A stretch of 64,000 nucleotides of DNA from Bursaphelenchus xylophilus (lineage: Eukaryota > Nematoda > Chromadorea > Rhabditida > Aphelenchoididae): contig CAJFCV020000001.1 in NCBI GenBank assembly GCA_904066235.2, positions 10,907,291 through 10,971,290 on the forward strand. Direction: 5' to 3'. The notes under the pieces were generated by a model that was not told the DNA's origin, searched no databases, and saw only the letters and a list, made by a program, of their open reading frames with translations. Position 1 is the first letter of the stretch; each line of letters begins with the position of its first letter. Positions 12,001-23,277 of the stretch are shown piece after piece. A program made the position numbers and the translations under genes.

Positions 12001-12720
12001 CCTTCAATTCGCTCCATTCCCGCATCTGGTAATATCAGATTTTACTGCGGTCAACCGGATCTTTTAGACTATGCCGTGAAAAACACTTTTTTACAAGATT
12101 CCTTTATGTTCGGGTTAAACGATCGTTAAACTCGAAGGTTAGTGTTTACTGTTTATAAGGGTTGCTTGTTGTTGATAGTGTCTTACAATTAGGGGATGGG
12201 GAATCGATCGATTGTAGATCAAATGAGAAAGCTTTTTACAGAGAAATGCTCAATGTGCGACTAAGAAGGGCTGCCACAAATTTTGAATAATCTTTTCGAA
12301 TCAGACATATGCGAGATTGACCCGTGTTTTCGCAGGAACAATCGAGATTTTTTTTCCGAAAGTCAGCCAGATTTCGACACTTTTTTTTTATTTGGCATCA
12401 AAAGCTGCAGCTTAATTTTTACCGGAAAAGGCAACGCGTTGAACGTTGCAACGTTCCTACAAAAAATCAGCTTTTCTCCGCAAAATTGGCAGATTTACGG
12501 CAAATTGTTAGATCCCCAAAACATCAGTGAATCAATTTTTGTACACAAAATTCAGAAGTCCGGTCATTTCCAGTGTCTGCTTGTGCTGGTCACTAACTGC
12601 TTCCTCCCTGTAAACTGTAAAAATATTCTCGAATTGCCTCCGAAAAAAGTTATTGGTCATTCTCAAGCAGGAAATTGGCCACTATTCAAGTTCCTTTTGA
12701 AAAAACAGAATGGCCAATAA
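9046..12720. repeat. Repeat-rich intergenic region with a recurrent ACCTCTGTACAACGAATC element
   Basis: No gene is supported. Diverged palindromic copies of a repeat with arms like ACCTCTGTACAACAAATC and TTTGTTATAGGAGGTTTTG lie at about 9870-10110, 10960-11130 and 11580-11900. A mostly unique, less AT-rich island is at about 11220-11500, ending in a G homopolymer near 11515-11530. A second island is near 11990-12230. A degraded copy of the AGCTCGCGCTTTGCAG family lies at about 12250-12560. Confidence 0.5.
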
Positions 12721-12739
12721 GAGTGTTCGCTTTTATACA

Positions 12740-12750
12740 TGTATATAAAA
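12740..12750 (+). promoter_or_regulatory. TATA-like box upstream of the three-repeat secreted protein gene
   Basis: TGTATATAAAA sits about 45 bases before the ATG at 12792. ACGTTTCAG, 5 bases before that ATG, looks like a splice acceptor. It could be a trans-splice site or the end of a 5' UTR intron. Confidence 0.4.
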
Positions 12751-12791
12751 CCTTCCTGTCTCCAGTACTTGCTTTTAAACGTTTCAGAACC

Positions 12792-15700
12792 ATGAAAGCA
12801 ACAGTGATAAAACTATTGGTCTTCCTGAGTTTGACAAGCCAGATTGGAGGTCAAAGTAAGTTTTTATTATAAAAGTATAACCAAACCTCCGTATAACAAA
12901 TCGCAGGGCCAAAAAGAGAGCTATCGAAGGCTCATGTAAAGGGCGGTTAATGCAATCCTAAAAATGAGTTATCTGACCTTTGAAATTGTTTGTTATAGAC
13001 AGGTTTTGTTGTACAGGGGTTTTGCAATACTAAGAATTTTTTGGGTGAACATTCTTGGAACCTCTCTACAATGCACTTTCATACACAAGATCTCTGTATA
13101 ACAGACTGTTTCTGAGCCTCGAAAAAGTCAATTTTATGCCAAAATTAACCTTCATACAACGAAACACTTATAAAAATATAACTTTTTTTTGGTCCTTGTA
13201 ATTTGTTATATGCAGGTTTTGGCTGTTTCTTAAAAATTCATTTGAAGGATAAAAAAAATTTAATTTCTAAAATTTGGAAAATTTGTTACCCATTTCAGCC
13301 CTGACTAACCAGCCAGTCCAATCTAAATATTTTGAAATGCGTCTGGAAGACTTCCACGACACCTCCCCTCAAAGTATGGGGGTCTATCCCACGCTATCGG
13401 AACTCTCTTTGGACGCCCTTTTGGATGATGAGAAATCCCCTCCAGATGTGTATTACCGACAAGTCTTTAGCAACATGAAAAAGGTGGCGCCGAACTTGAA
13501 GACATTGTCCATTTATGGAGGATACAAGTTCAGACCCGAATATCCGGTAAATGAATGCTTTCTTTCTGAGAGGGGAAGTACTCCAAGTGCGACGCTCAGA
13601 TTTTGATGAAACTTGGCACAAATTTAGAATAACTTTTTCTAAGACATATGCGAGAATCCTAGCTCACGCTTTGCAGAAACAACCGAGATTTTTAGATCGA
13701 AAGTCGGCAAAAAATTTACACTTTTTGCCGAATTTCTGCACGAAAAGTTTCATGCCAATTTCTACCGTAAAGGATAATTTTTCTACAAAAAATAAAATTT
13801 TTCCGAACGAAACTGCCAAAGTTATGGCCAAAAAACGTTTTACTCTCTGACCGCTCTCCGCGTTTCGCGTGCTCTCTCGGCTACAAAAACAGTTCCTTAT
13901 CTCGGTGGCGCTTGCAAAGCGCGAGCTAAAACTTTTAGGAATCGATATTTAGTTTTTGCCCGACGCGTGTGCAAAATTTAGAGAAAATCTGAGCGTCGCA
14001 CTTGGGGTACTTCCCTTGTGAGTAATATCTTATTTTTTGATGCTAAACATCTTATTTTTCATGATGATGCATTTCTAGAAAAGCTACATGATCAGCAACG
14101 AGATCCAACACATCCAACGGAGTCTTCGGACCATCGTGGGCGAAGCCCATCATGCCGGGATAAACTTTGGCGACATCAACATGCAGGCCGTCCTCTATTT
14201 CCCCGAGCGAATGGTCCAAGAGTCCAACTACTTGTCGCTGATCAAGAAACATTTCCATGTTGTCCGCACCATTGGGCCTCGAGTTCAATGCAAATTTATG
14301 ATCGAGAACACTCCGGTGGAGCTGTGGATCACCATGGAAGACGAGATGTTCTGGCGCACCACTGGCATCGACAGAACTCCGTTCCACGGCCGCGGCAAAC
14401 GGCAGTTTGGAGTGCAGAAAAAACATGAAGCGCTGTATCATTTGGAAGATTTCTTTTATGAAAAGGTGGTAAAGGAGAGAAAAGCGACCAGATTCATTTT
14501 GTTCTCGCCTATTAATATGTTTGGAAGTGCGCCTCAAGGGCCGTATGCGATTGCGGCGAAGAATTTGAAGACTTTGTCGCCGAATGCGGACCACGTCCAA
14601 ATGTACGGCGGAGGGCATGCGGCGTTGAAGGTAAGGTGGTGATAAGATGGGGGAGGAAAGAGCTGTAAAAGCAAAAGCTTTGAGAAGCCGTGACAAATCG
14701 GAAAGGAAGTTTTACTTTGCCCCGACACAATTCATTTCCTCGCCGACGATGCGATTTTTGATGCGACAGAGTGCTCTTTACTTTCGCAACTGACTGTTAT
14801 AATAATGGGGATTTGCCGCAACGAAATATCTCGTCTCATCGGTAAATTCCTGGCCGCGGCCACCGCACACCGGTGATCCAGGCTTGCGAATCCACATTGC
14901 AATACTGCTGGCCCGAGATGCCCAGAGCTGAACTTTTTCAAGGCCGTTAAACGCATTGTTAACAAACTTTGGAAAGGAAAAAATATTCTTTATATCGGAG
15001 CTTGTATCATCAAGAAAGATAAACATCTTTGTTAGAGAATTTCTGTAGACAACCTAATTCTTAAAAATAAGTTTTTCAGAGTTCAAGTGAGTTCCCCGGC
15101 GAGCTCAACCTTCTCCGTGACAACCTTTACGCGGCTGTGCAAGCGGTCCAACAAGCGGGAATGAGCGTCGACAATGTGATGCTCAAGGTGTATTATACTG
15201 GAGTGGTAAGTAATTTTTTTCAAATTTTACGTAGGTGCACCTATATAACTATTTTAATTTTTCAATCCCAAATTTCAACTTTTTCAAGAAGTTTAGGGTT
15301 TCTTAAATCGCGTTATACAGAAACTAGAGACCCCATTAACTCTATAAATTATTTTTTTTACATTCATCTTTAATTTAACTTCCCAAATCATTAAATTTCA
15401 GTCGATTCCCAACGCAAATGCGGTGATTTCCCAAGTGTTCAAAGTGACGCCCTCTCCTCATGGTCCCACCGCCCAATTCTTGGCCTTTTCCATTGGCCAG
15501 ACCCCTGTTCGGATGGAGATTGGATTCACTTTACCGGCGGAATATGCGGCTCAGATTGATCCAAAATCTCATCGCAGTGTGTTCGAGGTGATGCCAATGC
15601 ATTTGCAGTTCGATTCGTTGTTCGAAAAGATCTACAAGAAGAGAACGTTGTATCAGAATGGATGCAGAGCAAAGGGACTGCCCAAACAAGGAGTTTTCGA

Positions 15701-16907
15701 CCCGTGTGGAGTCAAGGTAAATTAACTTTTCAAAAAATAAGAGTTTTGCGAAATTCTAAAAAATATGTCATCATGACATATTTTTTGATGCTTGAACGTA
15801 AACTTTTTCTTTTCTACGATCGTAGCAAAGCTATACATAGCACAATACAACGTATAGCTTCCATCACAGTCATCTTTCCAGTTCATTTTACACAAAATTC
15901 CAAAAAATCCGTCATCATGACATCCTTTAGTCAATAAAATATAAAACAAATTTTGTCAAAACATTGCTTTGTCAGTCTAATCCTGCTCAAATAAAATTTT
16001 TTGCTAGTCATTACAGCTTCTTAACCCAATTTTTGAGTAATGATGACGGATTTTTTGGAATTTGAAAAATCATAATTTTGATGGTTTCCACCTCAAAAAT
16101 CAACAAATTTCAGATCATTGCTCCTCAACAAACCATCGAAAGTTTTGCGATTATAAATCCAGCCACCACGGAGAAGCAAACTCAGCTCTTGCATCTTACA
16201 CTTGGTTCGAATCCCCCGTTCCATCTCAGAAATATGTCGCAAATTTACCACCAGGCTTTCCGAAATCTGAAAGCAATTGCTCCGAATCTTCGCGATTTGA
16301 GTATTGATGCAAAAATAACCATCGACAGTGTGAGTTTTGGGCATGAGTTTAGGGAAAATTTGATTTTTGAAATTTCGAAAATCAAACAAATTTTTCTTTC
16401 TAGAATCCTTAATTTTTTGTTTTTCTGAGATTTGAATATTCAAATTTTTAATTTTAATTTTCGAAATTTTTAGCAAGCCTCCGAAAAGGTTGGAATAATC
16501 AAAGCCGCCGTGAAGGAGATGGTCAACGCCGCCATCGAAGCCAATATAAATTTGGCCAGAGAATACGTTAATTTGAACTTGGATTTTGTTGGGGTACGTT
16601 GCACATCTTAAAATTACTTTTTTTTTAATTCTGTATATGTAATACTTAAAAATTTCAATGCAAAATACGACCTAGATCAAATACCTTCAGTTTTACACCA
16701 ATTTTTCAGTCATTCCCCTCGCCCAGTGCCTGGGAACGTCACATGGGAGTCCCCGACATTCCCCTCAATCCCCCGTATAAACTCGAATACTACGAAGATG
16801 ATGTTTTGGTCCGAATCGAGACCAATTATTCGGCCGGAATCTCGCGACGACGCTTTTCAAAGCTTCGCCGACGAGCGAATCGTCGTCGCCTTCGAATCAA
16901 AATCTAA
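12792..16907 (+). CDS. Secreted protein made of three diverged internal repeats; family unknown
   Basis: Eight coding exons: 12792-12855, 13299-13546, 14079-14630, 15080-15205, 15402-15716, 16114-16329, 16474-16593 and 16710-16907 (612 residues). All internal junctions after exon 2 are phase 0. The signal peptide is MKATVIKLLVFLSLTSQIGGQ. The sentence NLKxxxPNxxxLxI recurs three times: VAPNLKTLSIYGG (about residue 85), NLKTLSPNADHVQMYGG (about 266) and NLKAIAPNLRDLSI (about 486). Each is followed by a phase-0 intron and then an amphipathic segment ending in AxxAGxxxxxV. Units 1 and 2 also share ALYHLEDFFYEKVVKER-like and LQFDSLFEKIYKKR-like helices. The last about 20 residues are very basic (repeated RRR). 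No enzyme motif is seen. Intron 2 holds a full palindromic repeat. Function unknown. Confidence 0.8.
13573..14016. mobile_element. 444-bp palindromic MITE in intron 2 (full-length copy)
   Basis: Ends are GGAAGTACTCCAAGTGCGAC and, inverted, GTCGCACTTGGGGTACTTCC. Internal landmarks are AGCTCACGCTTTGCAGAAAC on one arm and CTTGCAAAGCGCGAGCTAAA on the other. It is best described as the reference copy of a dispersed family in this window. Confidence 0.85.
15767..16047. repeat. GTCATCATGAC motif cluster in intron 5
   Basis: Copies at 15767 (inside AATATGTCATCATGACATA) and 15911, and a TAATGATGACGG variant near 16037, all within one intron. The same 11-mer recurs in semaphorin introns and near 44.2 kb. 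Confidence 0.7.
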
Positions 16908-17830
16908 TGCACAGTACAATCTATTTCTATTTTGTTGTGTAATCTCTATAGTAACCCAAGTGTAACATACGGATTTTTTGAAGTTTAGGGGAAATTGAGA
17001 ATTTCACAATTTTTTATATCGCGCTATGCAGAAATGACGGCGATATGAGGAAAAAATTTCAAAACAATTTTCTTAAATTTTTTCTATGAAATTTGGCTAA
17101 ATTAGAGCTCAACTTTTGCCGATCGCACAAAAAAATTCATTTCGCGTTATGCAGAAATATAGTAATTATGAGTTTAAAAAACAAAAAAAAAATTTTTTTT
17201 TGAAATTTTTTTTCTGAAGCTTGGCCAATCTGAAAGTTCAATTTTTTAAAACCGCATAAAAATTTTTCAAATCGCGTTATGCAGAAACAATCAAAAAATT
17301 TCGAACTCAAAAATCTCAAATTTCAAAAAATTTTCCGTTACATTTGGGTACCTCTCTCCGCTAAATGTAAAGTCAGCTCCGGTCTATCAATGCATAATAT
17401 TTTTACATTTATTTTTTACCATGTTTCTTAAGACTAAAATTTATTTTATTCCCAAAATTTATCTCCCAAAATATCGCCGCAATATAATGATCTTGCCAAA
17501 ATAAATATTATTCCCTTGAGAACTGGGTAGTTGTTTTATTTTTAGATGGTAAAAAGGTGAACTAAAGAAGTCTCAGCGAACTGACAACGATTTTATGGGG
17601 AGATTCATTCATCATACGACGTTTTTACAATCCATTTACTGGGTTCATATTAATGAAAAGAGTTTTTGGGGGTTAAAAGGAGAACTTTAGTAATATTTCT
17701 AATGGGAATTTCTGGAAATTTCATTTACAAAAGTGCTTTTTGAAAACAAATTTTTTTGCAATTATAAAAAAGTGAAATTTCTGATAAAGAATTTTTGATA
17801 GTGCCCTTAAATTTGCAAAGAAATTCTTGG
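16908..17830. repeat. Array of the CGCGTTATGCAGAAAT repeat
   Basis: No gene. ATCGCGCTATGCAGAAAT at about 17017 and close variants at about 17140 and 17270 recur with a spacing of roughly 125-130 bases. Similar single copies lie at about 15305, 27418, 27545, 30030 and (inverted) 39576. Confidence 0.65.
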
Positions 17831-18235
17831 TATGGGCCACAATATCATTTCTCAAAGTTTTAGCTCGCGCTTTGCAGAACAGTTTTTTTGGGCACATCTT
17901 TGACAGTTTTGTGCAAAAAAAGCCAATATTTGCATGAAAATCGCCACGTCTTCGCCAATTTTTGACTTAAAAATTCTACTTCGTTGCCTGTCTCATGCGG
18001 AAAAATTGCTTTTTTTGTTAACAATATCCTCTACGGTAGAAAGCGGCATGAAATTTTTCATGATAAAATTCGTAAAAGAGTATCAAATTTTTTGCCAAAC
18101 TTAGGTCTAAAAATATCGATTTTTTCTGCAAATCACGAGCTAGAAGTCTCGCATATGTCTTAAAAAAAAAATTATTCTGTGTTTGTGCCAAATTTCATCA
18201 AAATCTGAGCGTCAAACTTTGAGCACATCCCGTGT
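17830..18235. repeat. Diverged copy of the AGCTCGCGCTTTGCAG palindromic family
   Basis: TTTTAGCTCGCGCTTTGCAG starts the left arm. The right end reads GAGCGTCAAACTTTGAGCAC, a decayed form of the family terminus. Confidence 0.7.
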
Positions 18236-18891
18236 AAAACCTACAAAAAAACCTTTGCAAGTCCCCGAATTTGATTAGCACTTTTACCGCTCAATCTTTC
18301 ATCGATCTCCCGTTGTAATCCTCTCCATGTAAACCAATAACCATTTCTCATTAAAACTGCAAACTTTTCCACTTATAAATGATAACCTTGGTCCGGTAAT
18401 CACTTCCGGCGCACCTTCTTCCGCCAATTTTTTTTCGTCTTAAAGAACTGTTTGCATTTGCTTAATAATGCTTCGTCGCCTTCCGGTTGGGACTTTAATC
18501 ATCATTAAGTGCGATAATATAAACATTCAGAGGGCTGTGCAAAGATTATTTTTTTTTTTTTGTTTATGGGGGAGGGACACTTAAAATTTGAAAGAGAATT
18601 TTTGGAAATTAGATGCTTGGATTTGGATGAAAATTGGTAAAATTGGGTGCGAAGAGGAGATCTAACCTTCTTAAAGAGAGCACCTGGGCGAAGAGGGCAT
18701 ATCCATTTCTGACCCCTCTTACATAGTATTTATTGGCAAACCAAAAAAGAATCATCCTAAAATTTGCGCCTTGGTCCCCCCTTACCGAGTATTTTTTCTC
18801 AAGGTGTTCTCTTGGCCCAGGTGCCGTCTTCGAAAAAGTTAGGTCAGGGGCGTCGTTGAGGAATCGGTTTGGGGGAGGTTTTTTGACCACA
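18236..18891. other. Gene-free unique sequence
   Basis: Mostly unique sequence, locally less AT-rich, with no open frame that looks like a protein. A candidate regulatory or decayed segment. Confidence 0.3.
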
Positions 18892-19217
18892 GGTACCTAG
18901 ACATGGCTCGTCGGCCGGCCCGGCCCGTTTCAAATTTTCTGTCGGCCCGGTCCGTTTTAAATTTGCTTCGGCCCGGCCCGGGCCAGCCCATTGAAACGAA
19001 AGTCTCCCCAAATCTAACTCCTTATGACCAAATTTTTTTCTATCATCATGTAAATGGATAAATACTGTGTTCCATAGCTATCTAAAAACAAAAATACCTT
19101 TAGAAAACCAATTGTGTCTTGACATTGCGTTTATTTTCATTATCAAACCCAATTTTCACTTCGAGATTCTGGATTTTAAATATTCCGGGCCGGGAGCCAT
19201 GTCTGCAGGTACCTAGC
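18892..19217. mobile_element. 326-bp inverted-repeat element with GC-rich termini
   Basis: The left end runs AGGTACCTAGACATGGCTC into CGGCCCGGCCCG. The right end runs CCGGGCCGGGAGCCATGTCT into AGGTACCTAG. The termini are inverted. The left end carries extra reiterated CGGCCCGG units. Confidence 0.6.
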
Positions 19218-19490
19218 TCGGGCTTTGCAAAAACCACTGAAATTTTTTGGTTCAAAGTCGCCCAAAATCAGAGATTTTTTCGGACTTTTGGGGTGAGACA
19301 ATAGCGGTATTTTACTGTATTCAGAATGCTTCACGGATACGATTTGAAGCGTTTTTGAAGACTATATCCTATCTGTATGTGCGAAAAATTGTTTCTCAAA
19401 TTGCTCTCTTACATTTCCATGATCTCTCGTCCGCAAAGCTTGTTGAATGTCTTGGCCTGCAAAGATTGATCTAAAATATTGAGAAATGGA
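19205..19490. repeat. Partial copy of the AGCTCGCGCTTTGCAG family
   Basis: TAGCTCGGGCTTTGCAAAAAC, then a decayed internal segment ending in CTCGTCCGCAAAGCTTGTTG. It overlaps the end of the GC-rich element. Confidence 0.5.
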
Positions 19491-22121
19491 TATGTGATCT
19501 AGCTGGAGTATTTCTGCAAAATTAGTGAAATACAACCGTTTCTGGCGGAGCTTTATACATTAAAAAAGCGAAAGATTTTTTGTAATAACTGTTCGTAAAA
19601 TACACAGCTTATGTTTTTTCGGGACGTTTTCAAATTGTGACCCAAATAAACAAACGCTCTCCTTTTTCGTCTGCGCAAATAAACATTTGTTTTTCGCATT
19701 TTCAGCTCCAAATCCCCAAAGTTTTCTTTTACGCGCCCCTCTTAAGAGACCGCAAATTTGCATAAGTCGTGGATTTACTGCCCATTTGTTCGGGTTTCTC
19801 ATCACTTTATAGAGTTTTTTCGTATAAATGGGACCTAAAAATTCGTAAAATAATTAAATTTTTCGACGAATTATGATGGTAAGATGGGCAAAATTAAGAT
19901 TTTTGTATTAAATCGGTCTTGGCGTTTAAAAATTGAAAAAAATGATGGTCCAAAATTTTTGAGATTTTTTGATTTTTTTTTTGATTTTTGGGTTTTTTGT
20001 TGTTCCATAAATTCGATTACAGTAAGATATATTAAAAAATATATTCACTGCCTTTTAAAAAATTGCAAAAAAAAAAAAAAATTTTTTTAGATAAAAATTT
20101 TTTTTGATTTAAAATAAATTTATGCCTAGAAATCTCGACTATACAAATTTCCACGGATATTATTCAATTCCTGGTCACCTCAAGGTCCCTGCTCCCCGAG
20201 GTCACCTCTTCCCAACCCCTTACTCACCTCCAATTTGCATATTTCGCCCCATTTCGAACCTGTTTATGGGTTTCGGATCGGTTCGAAGAAAGGTTGCAAA
20301 CCGGGTGAATTTGATTTGATTATTCGCTTCTCTGATTCCGAGCGCCTCGTTTTCTTCTCCTTTCCACTTGAAAGCGGGCGAATATAACAATAGATTATCC
20401 TCTTTTTGTGGCCATCCTTCGCTTTTTTGGCCCTTTGTTTTCCGGCTGCCTTTAATTTTTACTTGTACTTTTTCAGTAGCAAATTTTTTCTTGGCGGAAA
20501 ACAAAATTTTTAATAGGGAAATTGGCCGTCATTATGGATTTTCAGAAATTTTTTATTTTTGAAAAATTTTTTTTTAATCAAAATTTTGTATTAGAAAAAA
20601 TGGGATATTTAAAAATCAAATAAGTCATCATGACCGATTTTTTGGATTTTTTAAATGAAAAATTTGATTTTTTCGGTCAACTATTTGGCATTTTTTGAAT
20701 TTAAAAATGCAAAAAAGTAAGTGATTTAAAAAAAAATGCTTTAAAATTTTATTGAGGTGTGTTACAAAATTATGATCTTCAGTTTTAAAAAATTTAAAAA
20801 AAAAATTTAAAAAAAAAAAACAACAAAAAAATAAAAAAAATTTTTTTTGAAACTTTAAGGTTTAAAATGCAATAAAAGACTTGCTAAGTAAAACATTCCG
20901 TATTTTACAACAATTCTATGACTATTTTTGAGCTCTATTTTTTATTTTGTTAATCCAGTTTTTCAGAATTTTCCCTCATTTCGCTCCAATTTTTTCCTCA
21001 TAACTCATCCCCAAAAAAGAGAGCATTGGAATTAGAAATGCATGTGCATGTAGATATTTACTCTCTCCGCCGTCCAAATGATGGACGAGTTCCGTTAAAA
21101 CATACGACTTTGGTTATAATCTCCCTTTGTTTTCGTGTTAGTTTTGGATGGGTAAGTTCGGGCAAAAGAAAGTCGGGAAAAGTAGTAAAAGTAGTAGTAA
21201 AAAAATATATAAACGGAAATTTTACTATCGCGTATTTTAATTTTTTGAAATTTAAAAAATTTTAAATTTTGCTTTGATTAATAAAAAAAATTATTTTTTT
21301 AACACATATTATGACATTTTATAATGTAATTGCACTTTATTGTTTACATTTATCTATCGAAAAGTTCAAAAAACAAGGAGCAATCGCCGTTTTCTTTCCA
21401 AAAAATCTTTTTTCCGAATCAATTTTTAAACTGTAAATTCGCCGTCCCATTTCTCACCCTTTTCGAATATCAAGTAGTAAACTGTCGAAAAAGGTCTTTT
21501 GTTTTGGGAACGGGGGTTGTTTTACAATTAGTCGGCCACTGATCGGGAATAAGATATGGCCATCTTTTTGGAAAATTTGAATTTTTGAATTTTTTTGGGA
21601 TTTAAGAAATATTTTACCTGTAGTAATAGCATTATAATAAGCTCAGAGTGGGGTAAGAATAGAAAAATGTATAATATAAAGGTTTTTAAAACCAGAAAAT
21701 TTTTTACGGGCTATGTATAATATAAGTAAAATTTTTATGGCTATTTTTTTCAGCGATGGCTCAAATTTTGTATCCGTCATCTATGTAGGCCATAAATTGA
21801 TCGCTGAAAATTTCACGTCGAGTCTTGCAGGCACAGCCGAGATATTGAAAAAAAATCTTCCACATATGGCAATGTGGGAGACGGTCAGAGAAAACAAACT
21901 TTTTGGTCGTATCTTTGAAAATTTTACATGTTATAAATGACTTTTTTACAAGGATATCTCACCCTCCTCCTCGTTTGGAATACTGATTTTTTCTCCCAAA
22001 AATCGAAAAAAAATATTTGCTAAATTTTTGACCGTAGAATCTAAATTCTGGTGTGAAATCAAGTTAAAGATCTAACGCAGATCTTAGAGAATTATAAATT
22101 TTTTTATTTTCGCTAACAGGC
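19491..22121. other. Gene-free AT-rich region
   Basis: Mostly low-complexity A/T runs (about 20040-20110 and 20790-20850). One GTCATCATGAC motif is at about 20623. A half copy of the palindromic family is at about 21754-21930. More GC-rich unique sequence is at about 20130-20500. No supported gene. Confidence 0.4.
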
Positions 22122-22565
22122 GAAGTACTCCAAGTGCGACGCTCAGATTTTCTTTAAATTTTGCACACACGTCGGGAATAGACTAAATATCAATTCCTGG
22201 AAGTTTTAGCTCGCGCTTTGCCGGCGCCGCCGAGATATCGAACGATTTTTGCCGCCGAGAGAGTACGCTAAACGCGGAGAGCGGTCAGAGAGAAACCCGC
22301 TTTTTGGCCATAACTTTGGCAGTTTCGTGCGGAAAAATTTGATTTTTTGTAGAAACATTATCTTTTACGGTTGAAATAGCCATGGAAATTTTCGTGCCGA
22401 AAATCGGCAAAAAGTCCTAAATTTAGGCCGACTTTTGTTCTAAAAATCTCGGTTGTTTCTGCAAAGCGCGAGCTAGGATTCTCGCATATATTTTAGAAAA
22501 AATTGTTCTAAATTTGTGCCAAGTTTCAGCAAAATTTGACCGTCGCACTTGGAGTACTTCCCTTG
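22122..22565. mobile_element. Full copy of the GAAGTACTCC palindromic MITE
   Basis: It starts CGAAGTACTCCAAGTGCGAC and ends GTCGCACTTGGAGTACTTCC, with TAGCTCGCGCTTTGCCGG and TGCAAAGCGCGAGCTAGG in the arms. Same size and structure as the copy at 13573. Confidence 0.85.
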
Positions 22566-22952
22566 TAAGTTTTATCTAACGCCCCTCAAATATTTCCCAT
22601 TTTTTCTCCACTTGATGTCTAGTATAACATAATTGTTTTTCATATCGTCTTCACGTCTCTCAAACATGGTCTATTTACTTCCCAGAAAAGGTTAACTGTC
22701 AGTTACTATTTAATTCGTAGCTTCTTTCTAAATTGCGTATCGCTTTTCGCCCCTTTTTCGGTAATTACAGCGCTAATTAGATGGGATCGAAATTCGTTTT
22801 CAAACAATCTGCGCGGAGATCCATTTGGGATCGCCCCGGGGCAATTGATGAAGTGGGGATTAATTTTTTGGGGATATTTTATTTATTTGTGAGGCGGTAA
22901 CTGACCCTATTTTAGGGCGTTTCGATAATTTTTGATGATTTTTTTGAAAATT
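22566..22952. promoter_or_regulatory. Unique island, possible enhancer
   Basis: A non-repetitive stretch containing TAATTACAGCGCTAATTAG, two homeodomain-type TAATTA/TAATTAG cores in one short window. It lies about 7.6 kb upstream of the semaphorin start. Regulatory function is inference only. Confidence 0.25.
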
Positions 22953-23277
22953 TTTAGATCGAAAGTGGGAAAATGCGACAACTTTTGGCAAATTTTGAAA
23001 TGGAAAGTCTGATGTCTATTTCAATCGTAGAGTGTAATGTTTCCCCAAAAAAATCAATTTTTCCGGACGAAACTAGCAAAAATGCCGCCAAAAGAGACTT
23101 CTCTCTGGCCACTCTCCACGTTTTGCGTACTCTCTCGGCCGCAAAGATTGTTGAATATCTCGGCTGTCGCTGCAAAGCGCGAGCTAAAACTCTGAGGAAT
23201 TGATATGTGGCCTTTACCCGGCATGTGTGCAAAGTTTAAAGAAAATCTGAAAATTACACTTGAAAGCTTTCACTTGT
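22953..23277. repeat. Truncated copy of the palindromic family
   Basis: It contains the internal signatures GACGAAACTAGCAAAAATG and CTGCAAAGCGCGAGCTAAAA, and a decayed right end. The left terminus is missing. Confidence 0.65.

Noticed and set aside
14052..14696. 214-residue minus-strand frame
   Set aside because: Shadow of exon 3 of the three-repeat secreted protein, whose plus-strand frame has repeats and consistent splicing.
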